From Bacterioplanes sanyensis (GTDB lineage Bacteria; Pseudomonadota; Gammaproteobacteria; Pseudomonadales; Oceanobacteraceae), in contig NZ_BMYY01000002.1 of assembly GCF_014652515.1 (NCBI RefSeq), forward strand, positions 62,001 through 126,000: DNA of 64,000 nt, given 5' to 3'. The notes under the pieces were generated by a model. That model searched no databases, had not been told where the DNA came from, and was given only the letters and a program-made list of their open reading frames with translations. The stretch's first letter is position 1; each line of letters starts with the position of its first letter. Position numbers and translations under genes: made by a program. This document shows positions 45,523 through 55,776 of this stretch, piece after piece.

Positions 45523-46110
45523 ATGAAATGGCCCCTTGCACTGTTATCGGCGACCACGGTCGCGCTGACGGGTTGCTCTGGGTTGTTGATGAGCGATCAA
45601 CAACAGCAGGGTCCGAATGCTTTTTTTCAGCCGGTGGAACAGCAAGCCGATCCGATTGCGCCCATGACGCTGCGTGTGGTGGGCTACGGCGCAATTGAGC
45701 ACAACAAAAAACAAAGCGCGGTACAGCGTCGGCTGATGGGTATTCGCGCTTCCAAAATAGATGCCTTTCGATCGATGGCAGAGCGGGTTTATGGCATGCA
45801 GTTATCAGGCTCGACCACGGTGCGCGATATGGTGGTGCAGAATGATCGCTTTCGTACCTATGTCGATGCCTACATGCATGGCGCGCGGGTGATCTCCAGC
45901 GATATCTTGCCAGACGGCAGTGTTGAAACCGTGTTGGAGATGACCATCGATCAGGGCTTTCGTAACTGCTTGCAGACCACCGACCGGCAGCGCTTTCACG
46001 TCGATTGCCGAGTACCGCTGGCCAACAATAATCAGTACGCCGGCATGCAGAAGCGGCGCATTGAACAAGAAAACAGCAGCCCGGATAGCGGCTTTTACTT
46101 TATTGAATAG
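45523..46110 (+). CDS. flgP: Flagellar assembly lipoprotein FlgP (LPP20 family)
   Basis: 195 residues. Lipoprotein signal with lipobox LTGC (C18), so it is an outer-membrane lipoprotein. The LPP20 domain (about 55-150, AVQRRLMGIRASKIDAFRSM and GARVISSDILPDGSVETVL) is that of FlgP, which builds the basal disk around the polar sheathed flagellar motor in Vibrio and related bacteria. Followed by flgT after 11 bases. No flgO is present here. Confidence 0.82.
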   Translation: MKWPLALLSATTVALTGCSGLLMSDQQQQGPNAFFQPVEQQADPIAPMTLRVVGYGAIEHNKKQSAVQRRLMGIRASKIDAFRSMAERVYGMQLSGSTTVRDMVVQNDRFRTYVDAYMHGARVISSDILPDGSVETVLEMTIDQGFRNCLQTTDRQRFHVDCRVPLANNNQYAGMQKRRIEQENSSPDSGFYFIE

Positions 46111-46121
46111 GAGGCTGAGCC

Positions 46122-47315
46122 ATGTCTTCACAGCTGATAATCATCCTACTGTGGGCGGCAGCCAGCACCGTTCAGGCCTTATCGGTTGAAGTGGTTGGCC
46201 GGGCGGAGATTGGTAATTCCGTTTCTTACAGTCGCACCATGGCGCTGGAAGATGCCATGCAACGTGCCAGCTTGCGCGCTGGTGCGCAGGTCAGCAGCAC
46301 CCAGCTGATGAGCAAGGGCGTGGTGGAACAAGACGATGTGCGCATTGCCAGTAGCTCGCGGTTAAGCAATGTCGAAGTGTTGTGGGAAGATCAACGCGAT
46401 GGCCTTTATGAAGTCGCCATCAAGGCGGATGTTTCACCCCAGGCTATGTGTCCGGCCAGTACCCAGCGTTACCGCAAGGCGATCGCCGTGGCGGGCTTTG
46501 GCTTGGCGAATCCCACCGAGGCCTCAATGGGGGATTTGCACAACGTCGAACAGGCATTGCCCAGGGTACTGGTCAATAGCTTGAATGACCGTGGCGCGAT
46601 TCATGCCTTTGATGCGACTCGCGTCAGCTTGTATCAAAACCCGCGTCGAGCACCGTCGACGGAAACCGCCCAGCAGCGCCTAACCACTTCCGTTGCATTG
46701 GCAACCCAGCTCGGTGCTCAGTATGTGGTGTCAGGTGTGGTGCGCAGCCTGGCGATGGTTGGAGAAGCCGGTGACTATGCTCGCCAAGGAGACAGTTGGC
46801 TGACCCTGATGGGCTTCGATGATGACGATCGCCGGCGCCAGTTTGTTGTCGATGTGTTTGTCCACGATGGTTTAAGCGGGGCGATGTTGTTTCAGCGCTC
46901 TTATTCTACGGAAGGGGAATGGACGGCTGCCAGAACTGCCCGCCCAGGCTTTGCATCGCCGAAGTTCTGGCAAACACCTTATGGCGGCGAAGTACGTAAT
47001 TTGCTGAGCGGCGTTATCGATGACATTGATGAAGTGCTGCGTTGCCAGCCCTTTATGGCGCGCATCGTCAAAGCACGCGGCCACCGTCTGCACATCGAAG
47101 CCAGCGCCGGCGCTGGAATTCGCCCAGGAGATACTTTTAAAGTGTATCGCACTGGTACGTTTTACAATCTCGACCTTGAACCGCGTACTGAGTTAACCGA
47201 CATGGCGACGGAAGTGGTAGTTAAACAGGTTCAACCGCAGTTTGTGGTGGCAGAAATGCAATTAACTGCTGAGCACTTGGCCATCCAGCGCGATGATATG
47301 GTGATAGCTTGGTAA
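46122..47315 (+). CDS. flgT: Flagellar H-ring protein FlgT
   Basis: 397 residues with a signal peptide (1-18, STVQA). N-terminal domain (VEVVGRAEIGNSVSYSRTMA, about 19-100), middle domain with a TolB-like start (KAIAVAGFGL) and C-terminal domain (about 320-397, GAGIRPGDTFKVYRTG) match FlgT, which forms the H ring of high-torque Na+-driven motors. A strong RBS (AGGAGGC-like) precedes the ATG. Cotranscribed with flgP. Confidence 0.85.
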   Translation: MSSQLIIILLWAAASTVQALSVEVVGRAEIGNSVSYSRTMALEDAMQRASLRAGAQVSSTQLMSKGVVEQDDVRIASSSRLSNVEVLWEDQRDGLYEVAIKADVSPQAMCPASTQRYRKAIAVAGFGLANPTEASMGDLHNVEQALPRVLVNSLNDRGAIHAFDATRVSLYQNPRRAPSTETAQQRLTTSVALATQLGAQYVVSGVVRSLAMVGEAGDYARQGDSWLTLMGFDDDDRRRQFVVDVFVHDGLSGAMLFQRSYSTEGEWTAARTARPGFASPKFWQTPYGGEVRNLLSGVIDDIDEVLRCQPFMARIVKARGHRLHIEASAGAGIRPGDTFKVYRTGTFYNLDLEPRTELTDMATEVVVKQVQPQFVVAEMQLTAEHLAIQRDDMVIAW

Positions 47316-47317
47316 TA

Positions 47318-47346
47318 AAAAACGGCCTCTGAATGAGGCCGTTTTT
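47318..47346. terminator. Bidirectional terminator flgT / spoVR
   Basis: Stem AACGGCCTC / GAGGCCGTT (47321-47329, 47335-47343), T-run on the plus strand and a longer one on the minus strand. Confidence 0.92.
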
Positions 47347-47362
47347 GGTGTTGATGAAGAGA

Positions 47363-48868
47363 TCAAATATCATCCACGCTCATCGCTGGGCAGCTAAAGC
47401 GCTTGATCATGCGATCATCTTGGTAGCTTTCTAAATGGATATCAAAGCCCCAAAGAAAATGCAGGTGCTTGAGCACTTCATGCACATCTGACGATAGCGG
47501 CCGATTATCCAACATGGTGTGACGTAAGGTCATCGAACGATCACCCTGAATATCCACTGACACTACCTGAATGTTCGGCTCACGCACAGATAAGTCGTAT
47601 TGACGCGCCAGCATATCACGCACGGTACGATAGCCGCCGTCATTATGGATTGCTTCGACTTTATAGTGAGGTTTTTCATCATCGTCATACAGGCTAAACA
47701 AGTGAAACTCACGAATTAAACGGGGTGATAAAAACTGCTGAATAAAGCTCTCGTCCTTAAAATTGCGCATGGCAAAATCTAGGGTTTGTAGCCAATCGCT
47801 GCCGGCAATATCAGGGAACCACTCTTTATCTTCATCGGTGGGGTTCTGGCAAATGCGTTGTAAGTCCCGGAACATGTTGAACCCGAGGGCGTAGGGGTTG
47901 ATGCCACTAAAGTAAGGCGAGTCAAAATCTGGCTGAAAGACCACATTGGTATGTGACGTTAAAAACTCCATGATAAAACCATCGGTGACTTTACCTTGGT
48001 CGTACAAGTAATTCAGCAGTGTGTAGTGCCAGAAGGTGGCCCAACCCTCGTTCATCACCTGAGTTTGCCTTTGTGGATAAAAATATTGCGAAATTTTACG
48101 CACAATGCGTATCAGCTCGCGTTGCCACGGCTCTAGTAACGGAGCGTTTTTTTCCAAAAAGTACAACAGGTTTTCTTGGGGTTCCTCTGGGAATCGACGT
48201 CGCTTTTCGGGAGCATCGTCGGTTTGTTTTTGCGGCAAGGTGCGCCACAAATCATTCACTTGTTGCTGCAGAATGCTCTCTCGCTCTTGCTGGCGTGCTT
48301 TTTCTTCTGCTGCAGAAATGGGTTTAGGTCTGCGGTAGCGATCCACGCCGTAGTTTTGTAGAGCATGGCAAGCATCGAGAATGCGCTCGACCTCCTCTTG
48401 GCCATGGCGCTCCTCGCATTGACGAACATAATGTTTAGCAAACAATAGATAGTCGATGATGGAGCCGGCATCCGTCCAGGTACGAAACAGATAATTGCCT
48501 TTAAAAAAGGAGTTGTGGCCATAGCACGCATGGGCAATAACGAGTGCCTGCATGGGCAGGGTGTTCTCTTCCATCAGATAGGCAATACAGGGGTCTGAGT
48601 TGATCACGATTTCGTATGCTAGACCCATTTGCCCACGCTGGTAGCCTTTTTGGGTGGACAAAAACTGCTTGCCGTAAGACCAGTGGTTGTAGCCAATAGG
48701 CATGCCCACGGATGAATAGGCATCCATCATTTGCTCGGCACTGATGACCTCAATTTGGTTAGGGTAGGTATCCAGTCCAAAATGCTCGGCAGCTTTGGCA
48801 ATTTCCGCGTCGTAACGCTCCAGCAGCTCGAAGGTCCAGTCAGATTCGGTAGAGATATAGTCGCTCAT
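47363..48868 (-). CDS. SpoVR family protein (YcgB-like)
   Basis: 501 residues, full length for the family. Conserved SpoVR regions are seen: YNHWSYGKQFLSTQKGYQRG, HACYGHNSFFKGNYLFRTW and MNEGWATFWHYTLLNYLYDQG. The H and E of ACYGHNSF and MNEGWATFWH suggest a metalloprotein, although no activity is established. Third gene of the prkA-yeaH-spoVR operon, common in proteobacteria and linked to stationary phase and nitrogen stress. Confidence 0.93.
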   Translation of the reverse strand: MSDYISTESDWTFELLERYDAEIAKAAEHFGLDTYPNQIEVISAEQMMDAYSSVGMPIGYNHWSYGKQFLSTQKGYQRGQMGLAYEIVINSDPCIAYLMEENTLPMQALVIAHACYGHNSFFKGNYLFRTWTDAGSIIDYLLFAKHYVRQCEERHGQEEVERILDACHALQNYGVDRYRRPKPISAAEEKARQQERESILQQQVNDLWRTLPQKQTDDAPEKRRRFPEEPQENLLYFLEKNAPLLEPWQRELIRIVRKISQYFYPQRQTQVMNEGWATFWHYTLLNYLYDQGKVTDGFIMEFLTSHTNVVFQPDFDSPYFSGINPYALGFNMFRDLQRICQNPTDEDKEWFPDIAGSDWLQTLDFAMRNFKDESFIQQFLSPRLIREFHLFSLYDDDEKPHYKVEAIHNDGGYRTVRDMLARQYDLSVREPNIQVVSVDIQGDRSMTLRHTMLDNRPLSSDVHEVLKHLHFLWGFDIHLESYQDDRMIKRFSCPAMSVDDI

Positions 48869-48877
48869 GTCTCACTC

Positions 48878-50161
48878 CTAACTCGCCTGCTGATATTCTT
48901 TGCGTGCGAATAGCTCACGAAACACCGGATAAATATCTCCAGCGTCACGAATCTGAGCCATAGCAAACTGATCACCATGTTGCGCTTGCACGCCTTTGTA
49001 AGCTTCCCACAGCGCTTGATGGTGATTGGGAGTGATCTCGATGTAAGCGAAGTATTGGACTTCGGGCAATAATTGCTGTTCGAGAATCTGTGAGCACAGT
49101 GGCGAATCGTCATCCCAGTTGTCGCCATCGGAGGCTTGAGCGGCATAAATATTCCATTCGCTGCTGTTATAGCGTTCTGCGACGACTTTCTGCATCAGCT
49201 TGAGTGCGCTGGAAACGATGGTGCCACCGGTCTCGCGTGAATAGAAAAACTCTTGCTCATCGACCTCTTTGGCACTGGTGTGGTGGCGAATAAATACCAG
49301 TTCTATGTGGTCGTAATTTTTCTCTAGGAATAGATACAATAAAATGTAAAAGCGCTTGGCAATGTCTTTGACATCCTGAGTCATGGAGCCAGAAACATCC
49401 ATCAAGCAAAACATCACTGCTTTGCTGCTAGGGACTGGTACTTTGACCTGGTTGCGATAGCGTAGGTCCAGTTCGTCGATAAATGGCAAAGCTTTTAAGC
49501 GTTTTTGCAGCTCAGTGATTTGCTCATCGAGTGCGCTTATCAAAGCGGGGTCGTCGTTGCCTTGCTCCAGCAATGTTTGCTTCTCTTCCTCCAGTTGGCG
49601 TATTTTTCGACGTTTTCCTGCGCCCATGCCAATGCGGCGTGCATGGGCGTTGCGTAACGAGCGCACAATCGCCAAATTGTTAGGCGTGCCTTCAGAAACA
49701 AAGCCAGCCCGCATGGGCTTAAACTCTTTGGATTGGCTCAGAGTTTTTTTCACCATATTAGGCAGTTCGAGATCATCGAATAGATAATTCAGAAATTCTT
49801 CTTTGGTGATAAAAAAAGTAAAGTCATCTTCACCGTCACCTTGGTTGCTGGCTTGGCCGCTACCGCTACCAGAACCCCCCCCTTGATTGGGCTTTTCTAG
49901 TTCATCACCGGTATTAAACTCTTTGTTACCGGGAAAAACGCGGTGTTGTTTGCCGCCTTGGCCATGGGTAATCATGGGCTCGTTAATGCTGCGGGTTGGA
50001 ATGCTGATATCTTCGCCGCGCTCCATGTCTGTAATCGAGCGCTTATTGACGGCGTCCGATACGGCGCCTTTGATATGCTCACGGTAGCGCTTTAAAAAAC
50101 GCTGGCGGTTGACCATGCTTTTGTTCTTGCCGTTCAACCGGCGATCAATGATGTACGACAT
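48878..50161 (-). CDS. yeaH: YeaH/YhbH family protein (DUF444)
   Basis: 427 residues from ATG 50161, which has AGGGGGAG upstream and the usual [15 protein letters not shown] start. The C-terminal half has a von Willebrand A-like domain with [10 protein letters not shown], a MIDAS-type DxSxS motif. Glycine/serine-rich linker around GGGSGSGSG. Operates with PrkA by conserved gene order; molecular role unknown. Confidence 0.94.
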   Translation of the reverse strand: MSYIIDRRLNGKNKSMVNRQRFLKRYREHIKGAVSDAVNKRSITDMERGEDISIPTRSINEPMITHGQGGKQHRVFPGNKEFNTGDELEKPNQGGGSGSGSGQASNQGDGEDDFTFFITKEEFLNYLFDDLELPNMVKKTLSQSKEFKPMRAGFVSEGTPNNLAIVRSLRNAHARRIGMGAGKRRKIRQLEEEKQTLLEQGNDDPALISALDEQITELQKRLKALPFIDELDLRYRNQVKVPVPSSKAVMFCLMDVSGSMTQDVKDIAKRFYILLYLFLEKNYDHIELVFIRHHTSAKEVDEQEFFYSRETGGTIVSSALKLMQKVVAERYNSSEWNIYAAQASDGDNWDDDSPLCSQILEQQLLPEVQYFAYIEITPNHHQALWEAYKGVQAQHGDQFAMAQIRDAGDIYPVFRELFARKEYQQAS

Positions 50162-50226
50162 CGACTCCCCCTTAAGGCCTGCCTCCAGTAGGAAGCAGGC
50201 CTGCGTCAGGACTGTTGTCCTAGCGT

Positions 50227-52149
50227 TTATTGCGATTTGCGCACGCGTAAATACCATTCTGACAGTAAGCGTACTTGTTTTTCGGTGTAGCCACGCTCTG
50301 TCATACGAGCGACAAAATCATCATGTTTTTTCTGATCCTCAGATGAGGATTTAGCCGAGAATGAGATGACGGGCAGCAGGTCTTCTGTGTTGGAGAACAT
50401 TTTCTTCTCAATCACAGAGCGCATTTTCTCATACGACTGCCATGATGGATTTTGACCATTGTTATTGGCGCGCGCACGCAGTACGAAGTTCACAATCTCA
50501 TTGCGGAAGTCTTTAGGGTTACTGATGCCGGCAGACTTCTCAATTTTTTCCAGTTCTTCATTGATAGCGCTGCGATCGAGCATTTCGCCAGTTTCTGGGT
50601 CACGGTATTCTTGGTCTTGTATCCAGAAGTCGGCATAGGTGACGTAGCGGTCAAAAATGTTTTGGCCGTACTCAGCATAAGACTCCAGGTATGCTGTCTG
50701 AATTTCTTTGCCGATGAAGTTCACATACTCGGTGGCTAGGTATTCTTTGATAAAGTTTAAGTAGCGGTTGTGTACTTCTTCTGGGAACTGCTCTTGTTCA
50801 ATGGCTTGTTCTAGTACATACAGCAAGTGCACTGGGTTGGCTGCCACTTCAGTAGAATCAAAATTAAAGACCCGTGACAGAATTTTGAAAGCAAAACGGG
50901 TAGAAATACCATTCATACCTTCATCGACGCCAGCCCCATCGCGATACTCCTGAATGGATTTTGCTTTGGGGTCGGTATCTTTAAGATTTTCACCATTGTA
51001 AATGCGCATCTTAGAATAGATGCTGGAATTCTCCGGCACTTTTAGTCGTGATAAAACTGTAAACTTAGCCAGCATTTTCAATGTGTCTGGAGCACAGTGA
51101 GCTTCTGCTAGAGAGCTGTTGGCTAGCAACTTCTCGTAAATTTTGACTTCTTCGTCAACGCGCAAACAATACGGTACTTTAACGATGTAGACACGATCTA
51201 AGAAGGCCTCATTGTTTTTGTTGTTTTTAAACGACTGCCACTCAGATTCATTCGAGTGCGCCAGAATAATGCCTTCATAAGGCATGGCGCCCATGCCCTC
51301 GGTGCCGTTGTAGTTGCCTTCTTGGGTCGCCGTCAGCAATGGGTGCAGCACCTTGATGGGTGCTTTAAACATTTCCACAAATTCCATCAGCCCCTGGTTA
51401 GCGCGGCACAGGGCACCGGAATAGGCATAGGCATCAGGATCATCCTGGGCATACTCCTCTAACTTACGGATATCAACCTTACCGACCAATGATGAAATGT
51501 CTTGGTTGTTTTCATCACCAGGCTCAGTTTTGGCGACCCCCACCTGATCCAGAATTGAAGGATAAAGTTTGACCACTTCAAACTTGCTGATATCGCCACC
51601 ATACTCGTGCAAGCGCTTGACTGCCCAAGGGGACATAACGCGCCCTAGATAGCGTTTAGGAATGCCGTAGTCTTCTTCTAGAATCTGGCCGTCTTCATCA
51701 GGATCAAACAGCCCGAGTGGTGACTCAAATACAGGCGAGCCTTTAATGGCATAAAAAGGAATCTTTTCCATTAGCTGCTTGAGACGTTCAGCTAATGATG
51801 ATTTACCACCGCCTACAGGTCCCAACAAATAAAGAATTTGCTTACGCTCTTCCAGCCCCTGAGCGGCATGGCGAAAGTAAGAGACGATATTTTCTACCGC
51901 TTCTTCCATACCGTAAAACTCAGAAAATGCTGGGTAGCGCTTGATCACCTTATTCATAAAAATGCGACTGAGGCGCAAGTCTCGGGAGGTATCGATCACC
52001 TCTGGCTCGCCAATGGCAGCTAACATGCGTTCAGCTGCGGTGGCGTACACCGAAGGGTCTTGCTTGCATAGTTCAAGGTACTGTTGGAGAGACATTACCT
52101 CTTCCTGTGTGGATTGGTACCTCTCCTGATAGCGATTGAATACGCTCAT
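50227..52149 (-). CDS. prkA: PrkA-type serine protein kinase / AAA protein
   Basis: 640 residues. AAA domain with Walker [10 protein letters not shown] at 110-118; PrkA C-terminal kinase-like domain after about 400 ([22 protein letters not shown] is split across the junction). Full length for YeaG. By family knowledge it acts in stationary phase and nutrient stress with YeaH. RBS AGAGAGGTGG precedes the ATG. Head of the three-gene operon. Confidence 0.95.
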   Translation of the reverse strand: MSVFNRYQERYQSTQEEVMSLQQYLELCKQDPSVYATAAERMLAAIGEPEVIDTSRDLRLSRIFMNKVIKRYPAFSEFYGMEEAVENIVSYFRHAAQGLEERKQILYLLGPVGGGKSSLAERLKQLMEKIPFYAIKGSPVFESPLGLFDPDEDGQILEEDYGIPKRYLGRVMSPWAVKRLHEYGGDISKFEVVKLYPSILDQVGVAKTEPGDENNQDISSLVGKVDIRKLEEYAQDDPDAYAYSGALCRANQGLMEFVEMFKAPIKVLHPLLTATQEGNYNGTEGMGAMPYEGIILAHSNESEWQSFKNNKNNEAFLDRVYIVKVPYCLRVDEEVKIYEKLLANSSLAEAHCAPDTLKMLAKFTVLSRLKVPENSSIYSKMRIYNGENLKDTDPKAKSIQEYRDGAGVDEGMNGISTRFAFKILSRVFNFDSTEVAANPVHLLYVLEQAIEQEQFPEEVHNRYLNFIKEYLATEYVNFIGKEIQTAYLESYAEYGQNIFDRYVTYADFWIQDQEYRDPETGEMLDRSAINEELEKIEKSAGISNPKDFRNEIVNFVLRARANNNGQNPSWQSYEKMRSVIEKKMFSNTEDLLPVISFSAKSSSEDQKKHDDFVARMTERGYTEKQVRLLSEWYLRVRKSQ

Positions 52150-52454
52150 GGTCCACCTCTCTCGATGACGATGTAGTCACGTTTTTATACAAAGGCTCTG
52201 TTCAAAAATTCGATTGCCTACCATCAGTATGGTTCAGTTTTTCCCTGAACGACCAGTAATTTATAAATAAATTGAATATCGCTCAGGTAACATGTGTTCA
52301 GTTATGGTCTATGGCCTAACGACACAATACATCGCAATGCATCGAACGTGCCGCAACGGCAAAAATTACGAAAAGAATAGAGTCAGAGTTGTGGGGCACA
52401 AAAAAAACGGCACAAAGTGTGCCGGTTTATGAGGATAATTCTTGGCGGTTTACG
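52150..52454. other. Upstream region of prkA and downstream region of glpE
   Basis: 305 bases without a gene. It has the glpE terminator, an inverted repeat GTTCAG / CTGAAC (52232-52237 and 52245-52250) about 90 bases before prkA, and on the minus strand TATAAA near 52186 as a possible -10 box without a good -35 box, as sigma-S promoters often look. Confidence 0.45.
52400..52427 (-). terminator. Terminator of the lptD-to-glpE operon
   Basis: Stem CGGCACA / TGTGCCG (52408-52414, 52418-52424), followed on the minus strand by eight T. Lies about 30 bases after the glpE stop. Confidence 0.88.
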
Positions 52455-52778
52455 TCAGCCTTTTTCGCATAGATCTGAGTGGCTAAGTTTCCACATTTCA
52501 TAGCCACCATCGAGGCTGTAGGCTTCATTGAAGCCTTGTCCGGCCAGGTACTGAGCGGCGCCTTGGCTGGAGTTACCGTGGTAACAGCAGACAATCACGG
52601 GCTTAGTTTTGTCGGCTTGCGCCAAAAAGTCGTTGAGATTGTCGTTGTGCAAGGGTTGCGCACCTGTGATGTGACCGGCGGCGTAACTCATGGCATCGCG
52701 GATATCCACCACAACTGCTTGCTTACCTTCAATCATAGGGCGGGCATCGCTAATGCTTAGATGGCGAAATTGATTCAT
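52455..52778 (-). CDS. glpE: Thiosulfate sulfurtransferase GlpE (rhodanese)
   Basis: 107-residue single rhodanese domain. Active-site cysteine C65 in CCYHGNSSQGAA matches GlpE C65 of E. coli. Transfers sulfane sulfur from thiosulfate to thiols. Overlaps the apaH end by four bases and closes the operon. Confidence 0.92.
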   Translation of the reverse strand: MNQFRHLSISDARPMIEGKQAVVVDIRDAMSYAAGHITGAQPLHNDNLNDFLAQADKTKPVIVCCYHGNSSQGAAQYLAGQGFNEAYSLDGGYEMWKLSHSDLCEKG

Positions 52779-53599
52779 TCAGGTCTCCGTTGGTGAAGCG
52801 GGTGCGCACTGACCCGGAACCATTGCTGGTCGTCCAGGCGCAAAGCGGATAGCTGGCCGCCCCAGACGCAGCCAGTGTCCAGTGCAAAAACATCTTGGCA
52901 GTCGGTACGGCCTTCTAAGGCGGCCCAATGGCCGAATAACAAGCGAGTACCTGCACTCTGGCGCGGGTAACTAAACCAAGGGGCAAAGCCAGCGGGCGCT
53001 TTACCAACGCCTTCTTTAGCGTCCAAATTAAGGCGCCCTTGGGCATCAATAAAGCGCATGCGGGTGAGATAGTTGACGATCGAGCGCTGGCGATCAATGC
53101 CTTCTAGGTCGTTTTGCCAGCAGTCAGGCTGATTGCCGTACATGGCGGCTAAAAAGCTCGCTGCGTCATCGCCGCGCAATACGTGCTCAACCTCACGAGC
53201 CAGTTGCTGTGCTTGTTCAATGCTCCATTGTGGGGGCAAACCTGCATGGGTCATGCACCAGTTTTGCTCACAATGCAGCAGCGGCTGCTGACGAAGCCAC
53301 AGCAGCAGTTGCTCGCCGTCGTCAGCATCGAAAATGGCTTGCAGCGTGTCCTTGCTCTTCAGAGTATGGCCGCCCAAGTGTACGGCGAGTAGGTGCAAAT
53401 CATGGTTGCCCAACACCGTAATCGCGCTATCTCCTAACTGGCGGATATAACGCAGCACAGACAACGAATCTGGGCCGCGATTAACCAAGTCGCCCGCCAG
53501 CCATAGACGGTCGTGAGCTGGGTCGAATTGAGTTAGCTCCAGTAACCGCTGTAACGAGTTGTAGCAGCCTTGAATATCACCAATTGCATAGGTGGCCAT
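52775..53599 (-). CDS. apaH: Bis(5'-nucleosyl)-tetraphosphatase, symmetrical
   Basis: 274 residues. Splits Ap4A to two ADP and also decaps Np4-RNA. Phosphoesterase motifs GDIQGCY (7-13), GDLVNRGP and GNHDLH are all present. Standard length; operon with apaG upstream and glpE downstream. Confidence 0.96.
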   Translation of the reverse strand: MATYAIGDIQGCYNSLQRLLELTQFDPAHDRLWLAGDLVNRGPDSLSVLRYIRQLGDSAITVLGNHDLHLLAVHLGGHTLKSKDTLQAIFDADDGEQLLLWLRQQPLLHCEQNWCMTHAGLPPQWSIEQAQQLAREVEHVLRGDDAASFLAAMYGNQPDCWQNDLEGIDRQRSIVNYLTRMRFIDAQGRLNLDAKEGVGKAPAGFAPWFSYPRQSAGTRLLFGHWAALEGRTDCQDVFALDTGCVWGGQLSALRLDDQQWFRVSAHPLHQRRPE

Positions 53600-53606
53600 A
53601 GTGCCC

Positions 53607-53987
53607 TCAGTTCAGTGCGTGTGGCATGGCAAGGGTGAAGACCGGAATGGTGGCATGAAACAGCTCACCGTCGTCGGCTTCCATGACATAATAGCCGCGC
53701 ATACTGCCAACTTCGGTGCTGAGTACGGCACCGGAGGAGTAGTGGTAGGTTTCGCCAGGCTCGATGGTCGGTTGCTCGCCAACCACGCCTTCGCCGCTGA
53801 CTTCCTGTACATCGGCATTGCCGTCGGCGATAAACCAGTGGCGGCTACGCAAGGTGGCGGCTTGATCGCCGTGGTTGCTGATGGCGATATGGTAGGCAAA
53901 CACGTAGCGTTGCTCATCTTCTTCAGACTGGTCGGCTAGAAATTCGACTTCTACCTCAATTTCAATGTTATTGCCGTCATTGCTCAT
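53607..53987 (-). CDS. apaG: Co2+/Mg2+ efflux-associated protein ApaG
   Basis: 126 residues from ATG 53987, which overlaps the rsmA stop and gives [17 protein letters not shown]. Single fibronectin-III-like ApaG/DUF525 domain with [20 protein letters not shown] and [13 protein letters not shown]. Biochemical role not settled. The longer frame reaches into rsmA. Confidence 0.95.
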   Translation of the reverse strand: MSNDGNNIEIEVEVEFLADQSEEDEQRYVFAYHIAISNHGDQAATLRSRHWFIADGNADVQEVSGEGVVGEQPTIEPGETYHYSSGAVLSTEVGSMRGYYVMEADDGELFHATIPVFTLAMPHALN

Positions 53988-54801
53988 GAACTTCTCCGTT
54001 GGCGCTGATGGCATCGGCGATGCGTACATATTCTTCCAGTGTAATGCGCTCCGGGCGCAAACTGGGGTCGATGCCCAGAGCGCTGATGCGTTCAGCGTCG
54101 ATCAATGTCTTCAGTGTATTACGTAGGGTTTTGCGGCGCATGCCAAATGCGTTGCGCACCACTTGCTCCAGCACTTTTACGTCTTGCGCTGGGTGCGGCA
54201 GTTGCTGGTGCGGCACCAGCCGAACAATGGCTGAGTCGACCTTGGGCGGTGGGTTAAACGAGCCAGGTCCGACGATAAATAATGGCTCTACCCGGCAATA
54301 GTACTGCGCCATGATGCCCAAGCGGCCGTAATCTGAACTGCCGGGGGCGGCGGCTAGGCGATCCACCACCTCTTTTTGCAGCATAAAGTGCATATCTTGC
54401 ACTTGCTGGTGATGGCTGAGCAGATGAAAAATCAGCGGCGTTGAAATGTTGTAAGGCAGGTTGCCGACGATGCGCAATGGCTGCTCTTTGCCTGCGATCG
54501 TTCCGAAATCAAACTTCAGCGCGTCGCCTTCGTGAATGGTGAAATCCGGGTAGTTGAAGAACTTGGTGCGCAGGATCGGGATCAAGTCGCGGTCTAGCTC
54601 AACCACGTCTAAGCGTCCGGTTTCTTCCAGTAACGGCTCGGTAATGGCGCCAATACCTGGCCCGATTTCCACCAGCCGGTCCTGTGGCTGTGGATGAATG
54701 GCACGAATGATCTTGTCGATAACATGCTGATCGTGCAGAAAGTTTTGCCCGAAGCGTTTACGGGCTTTGTGGCCATGGGCCTTGGGAATGTGTTTTGCCA
54801 T
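53977..54801 (-). CDS. rsmA: 16S rRNA dimethyladenosine methyltransferase
   Basis: 274 residues. Dimethylates A1518 and A1519 of 16S r[13 protein letters not shown] start, SAM site [14 protein letters not shown] and the catalytic NLPYN motif. Operon position pdxA-rsmA-apaG-apaH as in E. coli. Confidence 0.97.
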   Translation of the reverse strand: MAKHIPKAHGHKARKRFGQNFLHDQHVIDKIIRAIHPQPQDRLVEIGPGIGAITEPLLEETGRLDVVELDRDLIPILRTKFFNYPDFTIHEGDALKFDFGTIAGKEQPLRIVGNLPYNISTPLIFHLLSHHQQVQDMHFMLQKEVVDRLAAAPGSSDYGRLGIMAQYYCRVEPLFIVGPGSFNPPPKVDSAIVRLVPHQQLPHPAQDVKVLEQVVRNAFGMRRKTLRNTLKTLIDAERISALGIDPSLRPERITLEEYVRIADAISANGEVHEQ

Positions 54802-54804
54802 GCG

Positions 54805-55776
54805 TTATTGCGCCATGTGTGCGGCTACGTCGATGGCAGTGGCCAGGCTACCTGTATCGGCCTGACCGCTGCCGGCTAAATCCAGTGCGGTACCATGGTC
54901 TACCGAGGTGCGAACCAATGGCAGCCCCAAAGTAATGTTGGCTGCGCGGCCAAAGCCGTGAAACTTCAACACCGGCAGACCTTGGTCGTGGTACATCGCT
55001 AGGGTCGCATCTGCCTGTTGCAGGTGCTTGGGAGTATAGAGAGTGTCGGCCGGTAGTGGGCCGATCAGTTGCATACCGTCGGCGCGCAATTGTGCCAAGG
55101 TGGGTTCGATGATATCGAGTTCTTCGCGCCCCAAGTGCCCGTCTTCACCGGCATGTGGGTTTAACCCTGCGACCAGAATGCGTGGCTGCGGCAGGCCAAA
55201 GAAGCGTTGTAAGTCATGATGCAGAATACGGATCACACGGGTTAAACGCTCACTGGTGATGGCATCGGCGACCTGGCGCAGCGGCAAGTGGGTGGTCACT
55301 AAGGCAACGCGCAAATCTTGCGTGGCCAGCATCATCACCACTTCTTCCACGCCGCAAAAGTCGCGAAAGAACTCTGTGTGGCCACTAAATACATTACCGG
55401 CATCATTGATCACGCCCTTATGCACCGGGGCGGTGACAATGCCCTGCCAACGTCCATCCAGACACCCCTCGCCAGCCACCTGCAGCAGGCGCAACACATG
55501 ACCTGCATTGACTGGGTCGAGCTTGCCCGGCTGCACTGGGTTGGCGGTCGGCACATCGACCAAGGTCAACTCGCCGGGTTTATTCGGGGCATGATGATGG
55601 TGATCATAGGGCCGCAACGTTAACGGCAGGCCCAGCTGTTGCGCGCGCTGCTGTAAGGTGCGCTGGCAACCCAGCACCACCCACTGCTGAGCCTGGGGAT
55701 GCTGGGCTAGCTGAATGATCAGGTCTGGGCCGATGCCCGCTGGCTCGCCACAGGTTAGGGCCAGACGTATTGTCAT
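54805..55776 (-). CDS. pdxA: 4-hydroxythreonine-4-phosphate dehydrogenase
   Basis: 323 residues. NAD-dependent oxidation in pyridoxal phosphate synthesis. The N-terminal [13 protein letters not shown] and zinc-ligand segments ([29 protein letters not shown]) are intact. TAATG overlap with surA. Confidence 0.97.
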   Translation of the reverse strand: MTIRLALTCGEPAGIGPDLIIQLAQHPQAQQWVVLGCQRTLQQRAQQLGLPLTLRPYDHHHHAPNKPGELTLVDVPTANPVQPGKLDPVNAGHVLRLLQVAGEGCLDGRWQGIVTAPVHKGVINDAGNVFSGHTEFFRDFCGVEEVVMMLATQDLRVALVTTHLPLRQVADAITSERLTRVIRILHHDLQRFFGLPQPRILVAGLNPHAGEDGHLGREELDIIEPTLAQLRADGMQLIGPLPADTLYTPKHLQQADATLAMYHDQGLPVLKFHGFGRAANITLGLPLVRTSVDHGTALDLAGSGQADTGSLATAIDVAAHMAQ

